Positions 24,377-34,361 of a DNA stretch of 54,282 bases are shown in pieces; positions within the stretch are counted from its first letter, which is position 1; each line of letters begins with the position of its first letter. The stretch is from Dyella ginsengisoli LA-4 (GTDB lineage: Bacteria > Pseudomonadota > Gammaproteobacteria > Xanthomonadales > Rhodanobacteraceae). Where the stretch lies: NCBI RefSeq assembly GCF_000334915.1, contig NZ_AMSF01000074.1, positions 1 to 54,282 on the forward strand. Reading direction: 5' to 3'. Below the pieces are notes generated by a model. The model worked only from the letters and a program-made list of their open reading frames with translations, was not told where the DNA came from and ran no database searches. The position numbers and the translations under genes are program-made.

Positions 24377-27300
24377 CCCGCACCGCTTGGCGATCCTCAC
24401 CGGCGAAGAAATCGATGACCTGTACGGCTTGCCACGTTTCACAGAAGACGAACGGTTGCTGTACTTCGACCTGAGTGCGGCCGAGCACGCGGCGGTAGCG
24501 GCGCGTCGGGGTACGACTGGTGTGTATCTGGTGCTGCAGCTGGGTTATTTCAAAGCCAAGCGGCAGTTCTTCGACGTCGAACCGGAAGCCGTGCGCGAGG
24601 ATGTGAATCACATCCTCGCGCGACATTTCCCGAATATTACCTGGAAGGCCATTCGGTCCCCCACGCAACCGACGCGTGCCGCCCTGCAGAAGCTCGTTCT
24701 GCAGCTACTCGATGTTCGCCCGTGGAATCGTTCGGCACGGGAAGCACTGGTTGAGCGCATCCAGCATATCGCCATGCGCTCGACTCAACCGCGCTACCTG
24801 CTGCGCGAAGCGCTCCATTACGTGGAGCGAGAGCGTCTCGTCACACCGGCGTACAGCACGTTTCAAGACATCATCGGTTTGGTGGTCACCAACGAGCGCA
24901 CGCGGTTGGCGGGTTTGCTGGAACAGGCGCTGACGCCCGACATGCGCAGCCAGCTCGACGCCTTACTGCAAGCCGATGAATCCATGTATCGAATCAGCGC
25001 ACTCAAACATGAACCGAACGATTTCAGTTACAAGGCGCTGAAGCAAGAAGTCGAACGACGTCAGCTCTTCCAACCGCTGCATGCGTTCGCGCAGCAATTT
25101 TTGGCAGCGGCAGGTATCTCGCAGGAGAGTGGCAAATATTTTGCTTCCCTGGTGATGTACTACACCGTCTACAAGTTGCAGCGCATGGGGCCGGCAACCA
25201 CACGGCTATACCTGCTGTGTTTCGCCTACCATCGCTATCGGCAGATCAACGACCATTTGATCGAAGCGTTCATGGTTCGCGTGGAGGGTTACGGCAAGCA
25301 AGCCAAGCTGGCCAGTGAAGAGGCCATGCGGCAAGCGCTGACCGATGCGAGCGAGCATCTGCAGGCTGCCGGTGAAGTGCTTCATCTGTTTGTCGACGAC
25401 ACGATCCCTGATGATGCCGCGTTCGCGACGGTGAAAGCCAAAGCGTTTACCTACCTTGGCCCCGAGCGCATTCCGCTGGTGGCCGACTACATGCGCAACA
25501 TTGCCTTTGACAAGGTAGGTTTCCAGTGGGCGTACTACACCACGCTCTCTTCGACCTTCAAGCGAAACCTGCGTCACCTATTCACCGATCTGGATTTCGC
25601 TGGCCGGGTTGAACATGCACCACTCATGTCTGCCGTCGACTTCCTGCAAGGCCATCTGCGACTGGGGCATACCCCACGACAGATCGATCCGACCACGTTT
25701 CCGGTCGACCTCATCCCAAAGCGGTTGCGTGCCTATCTGTTCACCACTGCCGAAGGAAAAGGACGAGCCAAGCGGCTCGACGTCGATCGGTACGAATTTC
25801 TGGTCTATCGATTGTTGTGCGACGCGATGGAGGCGGGTGATGTATTCGTCAAGGACAGCAACGAATACCGGCGCTTCGAGGATGATCTGATCAGTGATGA
25901 GCGCTGGATCGACAAAGAGGCGGTACTGCGCGACCTCGATGCCCCGATTCTGCAGGCCCCTATTGAGGACACTTTGGCCGCGCTACGCACTCAGCTGGAC
26001 GCGAAGTTTCAAACGGTGAACGCCCACATCGCCGATGGCGACAATGCACATATCACGGTGCGCGGTAAGGGCGACAAACGACGCTGGAACCTGATCTATC
26101 CTGCTCTTGACGAGTCCCTCAACAGCCCGTTCTACGCGCACATTCCGGGCATTGGCATTGCCGATCTGTTGTGGTTTGTAGCTGGGAACACGGGGTTTCT
26201 TGGAGCGTTCACGCATGTGCTGGAGCGCTACGTGAAACAGCCGCCGGACCCCCGCGAAATTCTCGCCTGCATCGTCGCCATGGGTACCAATATGGGATTG
26301 TGGAAGATGGCCGAAGTCTCCGGTCTCAGCCACGCCTCCTTGTTGGCCACAGCCCGCAGCTTCCTGCGGCAAGAAACCATACGCGGCGCCAACGACGCCA
26401 TAAGCAATGCCACGGCACAGTTGTCGGCGTTCCATCTTTTCAACATCGGCAACCACTTGCATTCGAGCAGCGACGGTCAGCGGATCGAAACCCAGATCGA
26501 CACGATCAACGCACGGCACTCACCGAAGTATTTCGGCATGAAAAAAGGTGTCAGCGTCTGCACGGTGGTGGCCAACCATGTACCGATCAACGGGCAGGTC
26601 ATCGGTGCCCACGAGCACGAGAGTCATTACGTGTTCGACTTGTTGTTCAACAACACCTCCGAGATCAAGCCCGAACAGCATTCGACCGATACTCACGGCA
26701 CCAATCAGGTCAACTTCTGGGTGCTGCATGCGTACGGTTACCGTTTCGCGCCGCGCTACCGCGACCTGCGTAGCAAAGTCGACTCCTTGGTCAGCTTCAA
26801 ATCACCGAATCAGTACAGCAATGCTCTCATTAAGCCGGCACGCAAGGTCAATGAGGCGCTGATCGTGGCTGAGTGGCCCAATATCCAGCGGATCATGGCT
26901 TCCTTGGGACAGAAGGAGGTGACCCAGGCCACGATCATCCGCAAGCTGAGCAGTTATGCCCGGCGGAATCAGACCAAGAAAGCCTTGTGGGAACTGGACA
27001 ACATCTACCGGACGCTCTACATCCTCGATTTCATTGACGATGTCGGCTTGCGTCAGAGCGTGCAGAAGGCGCTCAATCGAGGTGAGGCTTACCATCGCTT
27101 CCGCCGCGCGATCGCCTACGTCAACAGCGGGAAATTTCGCGTGCAAACCGAAGCAGAGCAGCAGATCTGGAACGACTGCTCGCGCCTGATAGCCAACGCG
27201 ATCATCTACTACAACACAGCCTTGCTGTCTCGCATTTATGACCAAAAGCTCGCTGCAGGAGACGAGGCAGCCATCGAGATACTCAGAGGCATGTCGCCGG

Positions 27301-27443
27301 TGGCTTGGCAGAACATCAATTTGTTCGGCACCTTCGAGTTCAGTCCTGGCCAGACGAGGGTTGATCTCGATGCGTTAGCCGCGCGCCTGGTGGACTTGGT
27401 CAACTGGAACCAGTCGACAGATACCTCAATGATCCCGGAATAG
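24366..27443 (+). mobile_element. tnpA: Tn3-family transposase gene
   Basis: A 1,025-residue transposase, full length for the family. The N-terminal DUF4158 DNA-binding region starts ILTGEEIDDLYGLPRFTEDE. The DDE catalytic region includes FGMKKGVSVCTVV, the STDTHGTNQVNFWVLHAYGY block and RNQTKKALWELDN near the last glutamate. The C-terminus ends PVAWQNINLFGTFEF, as in other Tn3 proteins. It appears intact. The expected right terminal repeat ending in CCCC was not found within the next 100 bases, where the SIR2 remnant starts. Confidence 0.92.
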
Positions 27444-27465
27444 GCTAAACATTATCGTCAAGATA

Positions 27466-27861
27466 TTGATGTACAAGCTATTTTATACTATCGGGGGATG
27501 GGCACAAATAGCCAAGTTTCACGAGACGGTGTTCGAGGAGCATTACTACCAAATGCTTCGCCTGCTGAGCTTCGAATTGGAACGGCCGAACGCCGTCCTG
27601 ATCACGTTTGGTTTTTCGTTCGCCGATGAGCACATCCTCAACCTCGTTAAGCGCTCCCTGTCCAACCCTCAACTGATGGTCTTCGTCGCCTGCTTCAACG
27701 AACCTGAGCGTGCACGCCTATCCGGAGTGTTTGCTGGCTATAGCAATGTAATGTGCGTGACGGCGGTGAACGGAAATCTGGACTTCGGAGCCTTCAACGC
27801 CATGCTTACGACCGATTCTTCGCCGCCGCCGGCCGGCCCTCTAGTAGGGGCAGATGCATGA
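27466..27861 (+). pseudogene. 5'-truncated SIR2-domain gene of a SIR2-HerA pair
   Basis: The frame encodes only the C-terminal part of an SIR2-like protein: AKFHETVFEEHYYQMLRLL, NAVLITFGFSFADEHILNL, MVFVACFNEPER. In SIR2-HerA defence systems the SIR2 protein is several hundred residues long and its N-terminal half carries the NAD-hydrolysing site. That half is missing here. The break lies between the transposase stop (27443) and about 27515. A YKLFYTIGGWA stretch just before the recognisable part may be transposon DNA or an altered YKLHGSIGW motif. The stop overlaps the HerA start as ATGA, as expected for the original operon. Confidence 0.75.
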
Positions 27862-29639
27862 TTCGCGTCGGCGAGGTCATCGCGGTGGCTGGGACGAAAG
27901 TGACGCTGCGGATCGACGAAGCCTCCAGTAAGGATGTTTTGTTCTATCGAGGGCAGCGACTCAAGGGCATCTCAATCCGGGAATACTTGTCCATCTCACG
28001 CGGATTTCGCGACATCATCTGCGTAGTCGAGGGCGAGTTTCTGGACGAGCGTCGAAGCGAAACCGATGGATTACGGACCGAGTACGTGCGTCGTGTTGAG
28101 GCTCGGCCCATAGGTTATTTCGAGGATGATCAGTTCCATCACGGGATCAAGTTTCTACCCATGATCCTAGATGAGGCTCATCTTTTGTCGGATGATCGCA
28201 TCGCGCAGATTTTCGATCGCTCTAGGCGAATGCCCGGGCTTCGCATAGGCGTCTTGCAAAAGGAGGGCCTCCTAGTCGCGCTTCCCCTGGCGCGGATCTT
28301 CAATAGCCATATCGGTATCTTCGGTAATACCGGCAGCGGCAAGTCCAACACTTTAGCGAAGCTCTATACGGCGCTATTCGAACGCAATCCGCCAGGCTTG
28401 GCCGATCGGAGCCGGTTCGTGATCATCGACTTCAACGGTGAGTACACCCAAGGTCAGTTGATTGACCCGCCAAGGAAGCGCGTTCTGGACTTGTCGACGG
28501 GGCGTGCGGAGGGTGATCAGATCACCGTGTCGATTGATGAATTCTGGGATGTGGAGACCCTCGCCCTGCTCTTCCAGGCTACGCAGCATACTCAAAGGCC
28601 ATTTCTCAATCGCGTCGTTGAAGGACGGAAGCGCTTCGCGGACATTGCCGATTCCTTGGCAAGATATTTTCGGGCGGTCTTTAAAAAGACTTTTACGTCG
28701 GCACGACCGCGGCCGGAGCTGCTTGATCGCTCCCGCTTTCTCTCGCGCCAGTTGCAGCTCGATGAATTGTCGGCGGCACTGGAGGATATTCAGTGGCATG
28801 GCAGCGGCGCATTCCAAGACACCCGGGCAGGGGTTTGGTTTAACGCCGATGGCGTGGGGTATGCCGCCACGCTCGGACCAATTGTGGATGCACAGGCTCT
28901 AGGAGAGCTAGATAGTTTTGAAGAGCTGTCCATTCGTTGTCAGCTTGGGCTCATGAACGACATTGGCTCCGGGCAGGTGCAACTCGACCATATCCTTCCG
29001 CTGATGAAGCGTATGGAAAGCGCCATTGCGATGCTGCGCAAGGTCGTTAGGGTCGCGCACGACGAGGGGAACCCCCAGCATTTAGTTACAGTCATTTCGC
29101 TCAAACGCTGCAGCACAGACGCTAAGAAGATCATTCCCATTCTCGTCGCACGTCACTGCTATCAGCAGCATCGCGGATCGGTCGCCTCGCCTCCCGACAA
29201 AACCCTGCACCTCATCATCGACGAAGCCCATAATATCCTTTCCGAGCTGTCGGCGCGGGAGGCCGAGGCATGGAAGGACTATCGACTAGAGTTGTTCGAA
29301 GAGATCATTAAAGAGGGCCGAAAGTTTGGCGTGTTTCTCACTGTCGCTAGCCAGCGCCCGGCTGATATCTCGCCCACGATCGTCTCCCAGATCCACAACT
29401 TCCTCATCCATCGCCTTGTCAACGACCGGGATCTATTCCTAATCGACAACACGATATCGACGCTCGACCCGATATCGCGCGCCCTGATCCCTAACCTCAC
29501 CCAGGGCTGTTGTGTTGTGACCGGAACCGCTTTCGACCTGCCCATGGTCGTGCAGGTCGAGAAACTTGACCCACGGAAGCAGCCGGACAGCGGCGACATC
29601 GACATTGAAATGCTGTGGCAGGCGGATCCGATCGCTTGA
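27858..29639 (+). CDS. HerA-family hexameric ATPase/translocase
   Basis: A 593-residue FtsK-HerA superfamily ATPase. An N-terminal HAS-barrel-like domain covers about residues 1-110. Walker A is GNTGSGKS at 156-163, Walker B is LHLIIDEAHNIL, and the sensor and arginine-finger region is ASQRPADISPTIVSQIHN. HerA partners with SIR2 or NurA nucleases; in the antiphage SIR2-HerA system the two proteins assemble and deplete NAD or cut DNA on infection. Here it is intact while its SIR2 partner is truncated by the transposon side, so it is probably orphaned. The ATG at 27858 overlaps the SIR2 stop. Confidence 0.88.
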   Translation: MIRVGEVIAVAGTKVTLRIDEASSKDVLFYRGQRLKGISIREYLSISRGFRDIICVVEGEFLDERRSETDGLRTEYVRRVEARPIGYFEDDQFHHGIKFLPMILDEAHLLSDDRIAQIFDRSRRMPGLRIGVLQKEGLLVALPLARIFNSHIGIFGNTGSGKSNTLAKLYTALFERNPPGLADRSRFVIIDFNGEYTQGQLIDPPRKRVLDLSTGRAEGDQITVSIDEFWDVETLALLFQATQHTQRPFLNRVVEGRKRFADIADSLARYFRAVFKKTFTSARPRPELLDRSRFLSRQLQLDELSAALEDIQWHGSGAFQDTRAGVWFNADGVGYAATLGPIVDAQALGELDSFEELSIRCQLGLMNDIGSGQVQLDHILPLMKRMESAIAMLRKVVRVAHDEGNPQHLVTVISLKRCSTDAKKIIPILVARHCYQQHRGSVASPPDKTLHLIIDEAHNILSELSAREAEAWKDYRLELFEEIIKEGRKFGVFLTVASQRPADISPTIVSQIHNFLIHRLVNDRDLFLIDNTISTLDPISRALIPNLTQGCCVVTGTAFDLPMVVQVEKLDPRKQPDSGDIDIEMLWQADPIA

Positions 29640-30321
29640 TTATCTGCTGCGTTCGGAGCACTTCGGTCACGGTATCCACCGGCACTCTAATGGCTGCAGG
29701 CCTCTAAATGGCTCCTCAGCTCCTTGCCGTGACGGTGATCGAGCGCTCCCCTGTCAGTCGGCCCATAATATTCCTTCCCAAGCCGGTCCGGCGACCATCG
29801 ACATGCTTTGTTGGTCAACCTTCGGCGATGCCGTGAACGCGCTTGCCTCACCTCAGGCGGCTAAGCCGGGGATCTTCCGGCTTTCCACGGGAGGAGCTTT
29901 CCGGTGACCGTCGCCGTGATCGTACGGCGCCTCTAGGGTTGGCGGGATTGGCGGGGCCGGCGCGTCGGCGCGTCGGCGCTTCGCCGGGCTGCCTCGCGGT
30001 AAGTCATGGCATCTTGAAACCGTGAAGTCTCACCCAAATGTCCGAGGCTGTATGTGCTTGCGAGTCGAGACTGTCTCACCGCATGAGACCCAGGGGCTCG
30101 AAACTTCAAGCATAGACGTCGACAACAGGGGATCCCATGCGCAGCACCACATTAAGCCGTACCGGGCCGCTCAGCAGCGTGCTGCCCGTAGCTCAAGCGA
30201 GATCACACAGCCAGGCCTGACCGCTGCGCGACAAGTCGTGACAGCAAACTGAAGCTCCACTCAAGGCAACAGCCGCAGTTCGCGCCACGGTCGGTACGAA
30301 CCGGCCACGAAAGGAAACGCG
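29640..30321. other. Gene-free spacer between HerA and CBASS genes
   Basis: No supportable gene in 682 bases. It holds a hairpin at 29863-29883, a GC-rich stretch with repeated GGCGCGTC words near 29950-29985, and the leader of the CD-NTase gene with AAAGGAAA before its ATG. The promoter of the CBASS operon must lie here but no clear -35/-10 pair stands out. Confidence 0.5.
29863..29883. terminator. Hairpin downstream of HerA gene
   Basis: AAGCCGG (29863-29869), loop GGATCTT, CCGGCTT (29877-29883), then TCC. A 7-bp perfect stem with only a short T tail. It could terminate HerA transcription weakly. No gene lies between it and the HerA stop. Confidence 0.4.
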
Positions 30322-31272
30322 ATGCCACTGAGCAACACTGAGATTCGGTATTACGACAGCAACGTGTTGCGCTTGCCCGCCGACAAGCGCAAGGAATACC
30401 ACGAGCAAGTGGACCGCCTGGTCGCGGCATTGGGAAAACGTCTTCGCGACCAGACCGACATCACCGTAACCAAGGTCGTGAAGGCCGGCTCCTTCGCCAA
30501 GTTTACCATCCTACGCAAGACCTCCGAGGACCCCGTCGACGTCGACGTGGTCTTCTACATCTCCGGCCGCAACGTGACCCAGGAGACCCTGGCGAGCCTG
30601 AGCCAGACCATCTACGACGCGCTCATTAAGCTGTACCCGAACAAGTCCGTCGAGGACTTCGAGATCCAGCGCAAGGCCGCCACGGTCACCTTTGCCGGCA
30701 GCGGGCTGAGTGTCGATCTCGTGCCCGTGATCGAGGACGCCGGCCGCCCCGGGTACGGCTGGCAATTCGACATCCACGATGGCACGCGCATGCAGACTTG
30801 CGCGCCGTGCCAGATCAAGTTCGTCCGTGACCGCAAGGAACAGGACAGCGACTTCCGCACACTGATCCGGCTGGCCAAGAAGTGGCGCAACCGGATCGAG
30901 CTCAAACCTCTCAAGTCGTTTGCCATCGAGTTAATCATGGCGCACGTGCTCGCCAAGAACGGCACCACGGGGTCGATCGAAAAACGATTCCGCGACTTCC
31001 TGCTGTACATCGCCCAATCGGGCCTCAAGGAGGTTATCTCCTTCCCGGAAAGCGGGCCGGTAACGACAGCCTTCACCGACCCCGTGGTGATTATTGACCC
31101 CGTGTGCGCCACTAACAACGTCGCCAGCCGGATTTCCGAGGCCGAACGCGGAGAAATCGTCGCGGCAGCCACGGAGGCGTGGGAGACGGCCATGTTTGCG
31201 TCTACCGAAGACGACCTCGACGTCTGGAAGGAAATCTTTGGGCCGCGTTTTGCCGTGGGAGAGTCCGCATGA
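30322..31272 (+). CDS. CBASS CD-NTase (cyclic oligonucleotide synthase)
   Basis: A 316-residue cGAS/DncV-like nucleotidyltransferase. The active-site loop KAGSFAKF (G56-S57) is followed by D73-V-D75 in VDVDVVFYI, with the third metal aspartate D132 in LSVDLVPVIED. The helical C-terminal domain follows. On phage infection such enzymes make a cyclic di- or trinucleotide that activates an effector. Followed by HORMA and TRIP13-like genes, it belongs to type III CBASS, where clade C or D enzymes are usual; the clade cannot be fixed by eye. Starts the operon, overlapping the next gene as ATGA. Confidence 0.92.
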   Translation: MPLSNTEIRYYDSNVLRLPADKRKEYHEQVDRLVAALGKRLRDQTDITVTKVVKAGSFAKFTILRKTSEDPVDVDVVFYISGRNVTQETLASLSQTIYDALIKLYPNKSVEDFEIQRKAATVTFAGSGLSVDLVPVIEDAGRPGYGWQFDIHDGTRMQTCAPCQIKFVRDRKEQDSDFRTLIRLAKKWRNRIELKPLKSFAIELIMAHVLAKNGTTGSIEKRFRDFLLYIAQSGLKEVISFPESGPVTTAFTDPVVIIDPVCATNNVASRISEAERGEIVAAATEAWETAMFASTEDDLDVWKEIFGPRFAVGESA

Positions 31273-31760
31273 GCGCCACCTACGCTGCGACCCAAACCTA
31301 TTCCGTAGCTGATGTCGAGATCGTCATGCGACGCGTGTCAGCTGATCTGCTGATGATCGCCAGCAGCACCCAGGCCATCACCGAAGCCACCGCGAAGGAT
31401 TGGGCGCACGACATCGAGCTGCTGGCCAAGCAGGGATACTTGCACTGGGTCGACCTGACTCTGCTTGCCAACGGCGAGGAGGCCCAGGCAACCCGCTATG
31501 TCGTCAACACCGAGTCGGGTGAACTCACCTCGAGCCGGCCTGGCGGCGTCCTGTGGCCGCGTCTCACGGGTGCCACGCTGCGCATTGTCGTGTCGCACAC
31601 CGACGCCTACGACCAGGCGGCGCAGGATCGCACCCGCAGCAAGTTGCGCATCTCGTGGGTTCCCAGCACGGTCGATACGAGCCATGCGACCTTGACCTCC
31701 AGCGCCGGGCGCGACTATGCGAGCAACGGCTTTGGTATGCAGCGAAAGGACTATAAGTGA
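31269..31760 (+). CDS. CBASS HORMA-domain regulator (Cap7-like)
   Basis: A 163-residue protein placed between a CD-NTase and a TRIP13-like ATPase, exactly as bacterial HORMA proteins are in type III CBASS. The N-terminal helix YSVADVEIVMRRVSADLLMIAS and the later WPRLTGATLRIVVSHTD strand block fit that family. HORMA proteins bind a peptide signal, close around it and switch on the synthase. The ATG at 31269 overlaps the synthase stop (ATGA), and its stop overlaps the next GTG start. Identification rests on context as much as on sequence. Confidence 0.82.
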   Translation: MSATYAATQTYSVADVEIVMRRVSADLLMIASSTQAITEATAKDWAHDIELLAKQGYLHWVDLTLLANGEEAQATRYVVNTESGELTSSRPGGVLWPRLTGATLRIVVSHTDAYDQAAQDRTRSKLRISWVPSTVDTSHATLTSSAGRDYASNGFGMQRKDYK

Positions 31761-32653
31761 CGCCCCTCTCCATTTTTGATGCCAAGACCCCGTTGCCCGA
31801 CGCCGCCTTGGCGGCTCGGGAAAAGACGCTGCTGGGTTTCGACACACGCTATGCGCGGGTGCATGATCAGCTGCGATTGCTGCTGAACCTGGGCGAGCTG
31901 GCGAACTGGAGCAACCGCCACCATCAGAAGAAGTTGGCGCTGTGTGACCTGGTGGCCGACCAGTATCCGCTAGTGATCTTCCATGGCGACGTAGGCACTG
32001 GCAAGACCGCGACCGCCGAGTGCATCGCCAACCGTTTGGCCAAGGAATCGCGCACCGAAGACTCCCTGCTCTTTCGCTTGAGCAACCGCGTACGCGGCAG
32101 CGGCAAGGTCGGCGAAATGGGGACCCTGCTGACGCAGGCGTTTCAGGAAGTGACGCAGTCGGCAGGCAGGACGCGCCGAGCGATCTTGGTGATCGATGAG
32201 GGCGACTCGTTAGCGGCGGCCCGCACGCAAGAGCACAGCCATCACGAAGACAAGGTCGCGGTCAATACGCTGATTCAATGCATCGATGATGTGCGTCGCT
32301 TTAACGGCCGCGTGGTGGTGTTTCTTTGCACCAATCGCCTGTCGGCATTGGATGCGGCGCTGATCCGCCGGGCGGCGGTGGTGGAGGAGTTTCGTCGTCC
32401 AAGCGACGCCGAACGGCGCGACCTGTTTACCATGGACCTCGATGGCCTCAGCTTAACCGCCTCGCAGATCGCGCAGCTGGTCACGGTCACGGGCGCTAGC
32501 GCCGGGCGGCCATCCTGGACCTTCTCCGATATCCGCACGCGGCTATACCCCGCCGCCATGGCAAAGGCGTTTCCCGATCGTCCGCTGGCCTTTGAGCACC
32601 TGTATGAAGTGGCCTCGACCTTGCGCCCGTCACCGGTCATGGAGGACAAGTAA
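31757..32653 (+). CDS. CBASS TRIP13/Pch2-like AAA+ ATPase (Cap6-like)
   Basis: A 298-residue AAA+ protein. Walker A is GDVGTGKT at residues 77-84, Walker B is ILVIDEGDSLA, sensor 1 lies in VVVFLCTNRLSALD and the arginine finger region is ALIRRAAVVEEFRRP. In type III CBASS it opens the closed HORMA protein and so turns the synthase off. GTG start overlapping the HORMA stop as GTGA; its TAA overlaps the next ATG as TAATG. Confidence 0.92.
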   Translation: MTPLSIFDAKTPLPDAALAAREKTLLGFDTRYARVHDQLRLLLNLGELANWSNRHHQKKLALCDLVADQYPLVIFHGDVGTGKTATAECIANRLAKESRTEDSLLFRLSNRVRGSGKVGEMGTLLTQAFQEVTQSAGRTRRAILVIDEGDSLAAARTQEHSHHEDKVAVNTLIQCIDDVRRFNGRVVVFLCTNRLSALDAALIRRAAVVEEFRRPSDAERRDLFTMDLDGLSLTASQIAQLVTVTGASAGRPSWTFSDIRTRLYPAAMAKAFPDRPLAFEHLYEVASTLRPSPVMEDK

Positions 32654-33819
32654 TGGTGCGGCTCTCGTTATTTGGACGGCGCATTCACCTTGCCGGCAGC
32701 ATCGCCGCGGACCCGACGCTCGCGTCCGCCGATGAGGTCCGGCGCGCCCGCGCGATCGTCGCGTCCTTGGTGAAGGAACTCCTTCGACAGGGCGCCACGT
32801 TTGTCATTCCGGTGGACGCCGAGAAATACCGTCGCGGTGATGACTTGCCGATCTGCTTCGACTGGCTGATCTGGGAGACTGTCCAACAACAGCAGGCACA
32901 GCGGCCCGATGGTGCGATCAATCCATTGGTGGTCGCCGTTAAGCATCATAAGAACGAGGAGCAAATTGCGGAGCCGCAAGCGTCGCTGTGGCGCTCGCTT
33001 CGCAATACGCATTTGGTGCAGATTGAAAGCGCGGCGCACTGGGACATGAACGCCAAGCGGATGGAAGCCCAAGCACGCCACGGCGATGTCCTCATTACGC
33101 TCGGGGGTGGCGAAGGTGTGCTGTTCCTGGCGAACCTCTATCACGACGCGGGAAAGCCGGTAATCCCGCTCAACTTGAAGTTGGGCGCGGCCCACACGGG
33201 TGCGCTTCGCCTGTTTGAATTTGGCATGGCCGGCAATCATGCGTCGCGACTGTTCCAGGTCCAGGGAAACACACCGTCGCACGGCTGGCTCAACCGCATC
33301 GAAATGCCTCCTGCCAAGCCCGTGCCGGACTGCGTCGAGGACGTGCTCGCGTTGCTCCATGCCCTGGTGCCACCCAAGGCCTTCGTCGTCCGGCTGCTCA
33401 ATCCCGAGCACCCCGACTTCGATGATGTGCAGAATTACTTTGATACAGTCGTCCAGCCGGTGGTGGAGGACGAGCTGCGCTATGCGCTGACGGTGGTGGA
33501 TGGACGCCAAGCCTTCGATCATGCCCGGATCGATCAAGAGATTTTCGCCAAGCTGCATCGCAGCAGCATGGTGGTGGCCGATATCACCGGCTCACGCCCC
33601 AACTGCTTTCTGGAGCTTGGTTACGCGCTTGGGCGTGGCCTGCCCACGCTGCTTCTGGCCAAGGCCGGCACGGATCATCCGTTCGATATCGCCACGTTCT
33701 CGGGCCATCACTGGAAGACCACGGGCACGGTGGATGAGCGTCGCCGAGCGTTCCGCGAACACTGGCATGCTATCCGCAACCGCCCTCCCCTCGTTCCCAT
33801 GGAGCCTTTGATCCCATGA
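32653..33819 (+). CDS. Putative CBASS effector: SLOG plus deoxyribosyltransferase-like domains
   Basis: A 388-residue protein in the effector position of the operon. The N-terminal half (about 8-205) looks like a SLOG/LOG Rossmann domain: LAGSIAADP, then GDVLITLGGGEGVLFLANLY and GKPVIPLNLKLG. The C-terminal part (about 245-370) resembles the nucleoside 2-deoxyribosyltransferase/TIR-like fold, with VVADITGSRPNCFLELGYAL including the ELGYA motif typical of these enzymes. A likely model is that SLOG binds the cyclic nucleotide and the second domain cleaves NAD or nucleotides. No nuclease, patatin or membrane helix is present. Domain calls are by eye and the model is inference. Confidence 0.65.
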   Translation: MVRLSLFGRRIHLAGSIAADPTLASADEVRRARAIVASLVKELLRQGATFVIPVDAEKYRRGDDLPICFDWLIWETVQQQQAQRPDGAINPLVVAVKHHKNEEQIAEPQASLWRSLRNTHLVQIESAAHWDMNAKRMEAQARHGDVLITLGGGEGVLFLANLYHDAGKPVIPLNLKLGAAHTGALRLFEFGMAGNHASRLFQVQGNTPSHGWLNRIEMPPAKPVPDCVEDVLALLHALVPPKAFVVRLLNPEHPDFDDVQNYFDTVVQPVVEDELRYALTVVDGRQAFDHARIDQEIFAKLHRSSMVVADITGSRPNCFLELGYALGRGLPTLLLAKAGTDHPFDIATFSGHHWKTTGTVDERRRAFREHWHAIRNRPPLVPMEPLIP

Positions 33820-34361
33820 ATGCACGACGCGAGGTATTCATTTCAGTGGATGTCGAGACCGCAGGCCCCGTCCCTAGTGACTACGCGCTGCTTACCATCG
33901 GCGCCTGCGCCGTGGATGACCCCACACAGACGTTCGCCTGCGCCCTGAAGCCCACGACGCGTCGGGCTGATCCCGCGGCACTGAAAGTATCGGGACTGTC
34001 ATTGGATGAACTGGAGGCGCACGGGCTGCCCCCGCACGAAGGCATGCGCGCATTTGGTGAATGGATCGCCCGCGTGAGCGGAGGCGGCGGGGATCCGGTC
34101 TTTGTCGGCCTCAATGCGGCGTTCGACTGGTCCTTCATTAACTACTACTTCCATCACTACCTGGGCGAAAATCCTTTCGGATTTGCCGCTCTCGACATCA
34201 AGTCACTCTACATGGGTGCGATGAAGACCGATTGGCGCGAGACACGCTCCAGCCGCATGGCCGAAGCCCTGCATCCTGCCTTAAAAGGTGATCATGACGC
34301 GTTACATGATGCGCTCTATCAGGCTGAGCTATTTCGCGCGATCCGTGAGCGAATGAACTAA
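33816..34361 (+). CDS. CBASS-associated DEDDh 3'-5' exonuclease (Cap18-like)
   Basis: A 181-residue exonuclease of the RNase T/DnaQ fold. The four acids are visible: D-x-E in ISVDVETAG, D in GLNAAFDWSF, and H-x4-D in GDHDALHDALYQAE. It overlaps the effector gene by ATGA and is the last gene of the operon. Exonucleases of this kind have been listed as accessory CBASS genes (Cap18). Whether it degrades the signal, phage DNA or RNA is not known from sequence. Confidence 0.85.
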   Translation: MNARREVFISVDVETAGPVPSDYALLTIGACAVDDPTQTFACALKPTTRRADPAALKVSGLSLDELEAHGLPPHEGMRAFGEWIARVSGGGGDPVFVGLNAAFDWSFINYYFHHYLGENPFGFAALDIKSLYMGAMKTDWRETRSSRMAEALHPALKGDHDALHDALYQAELFRAIRERMN

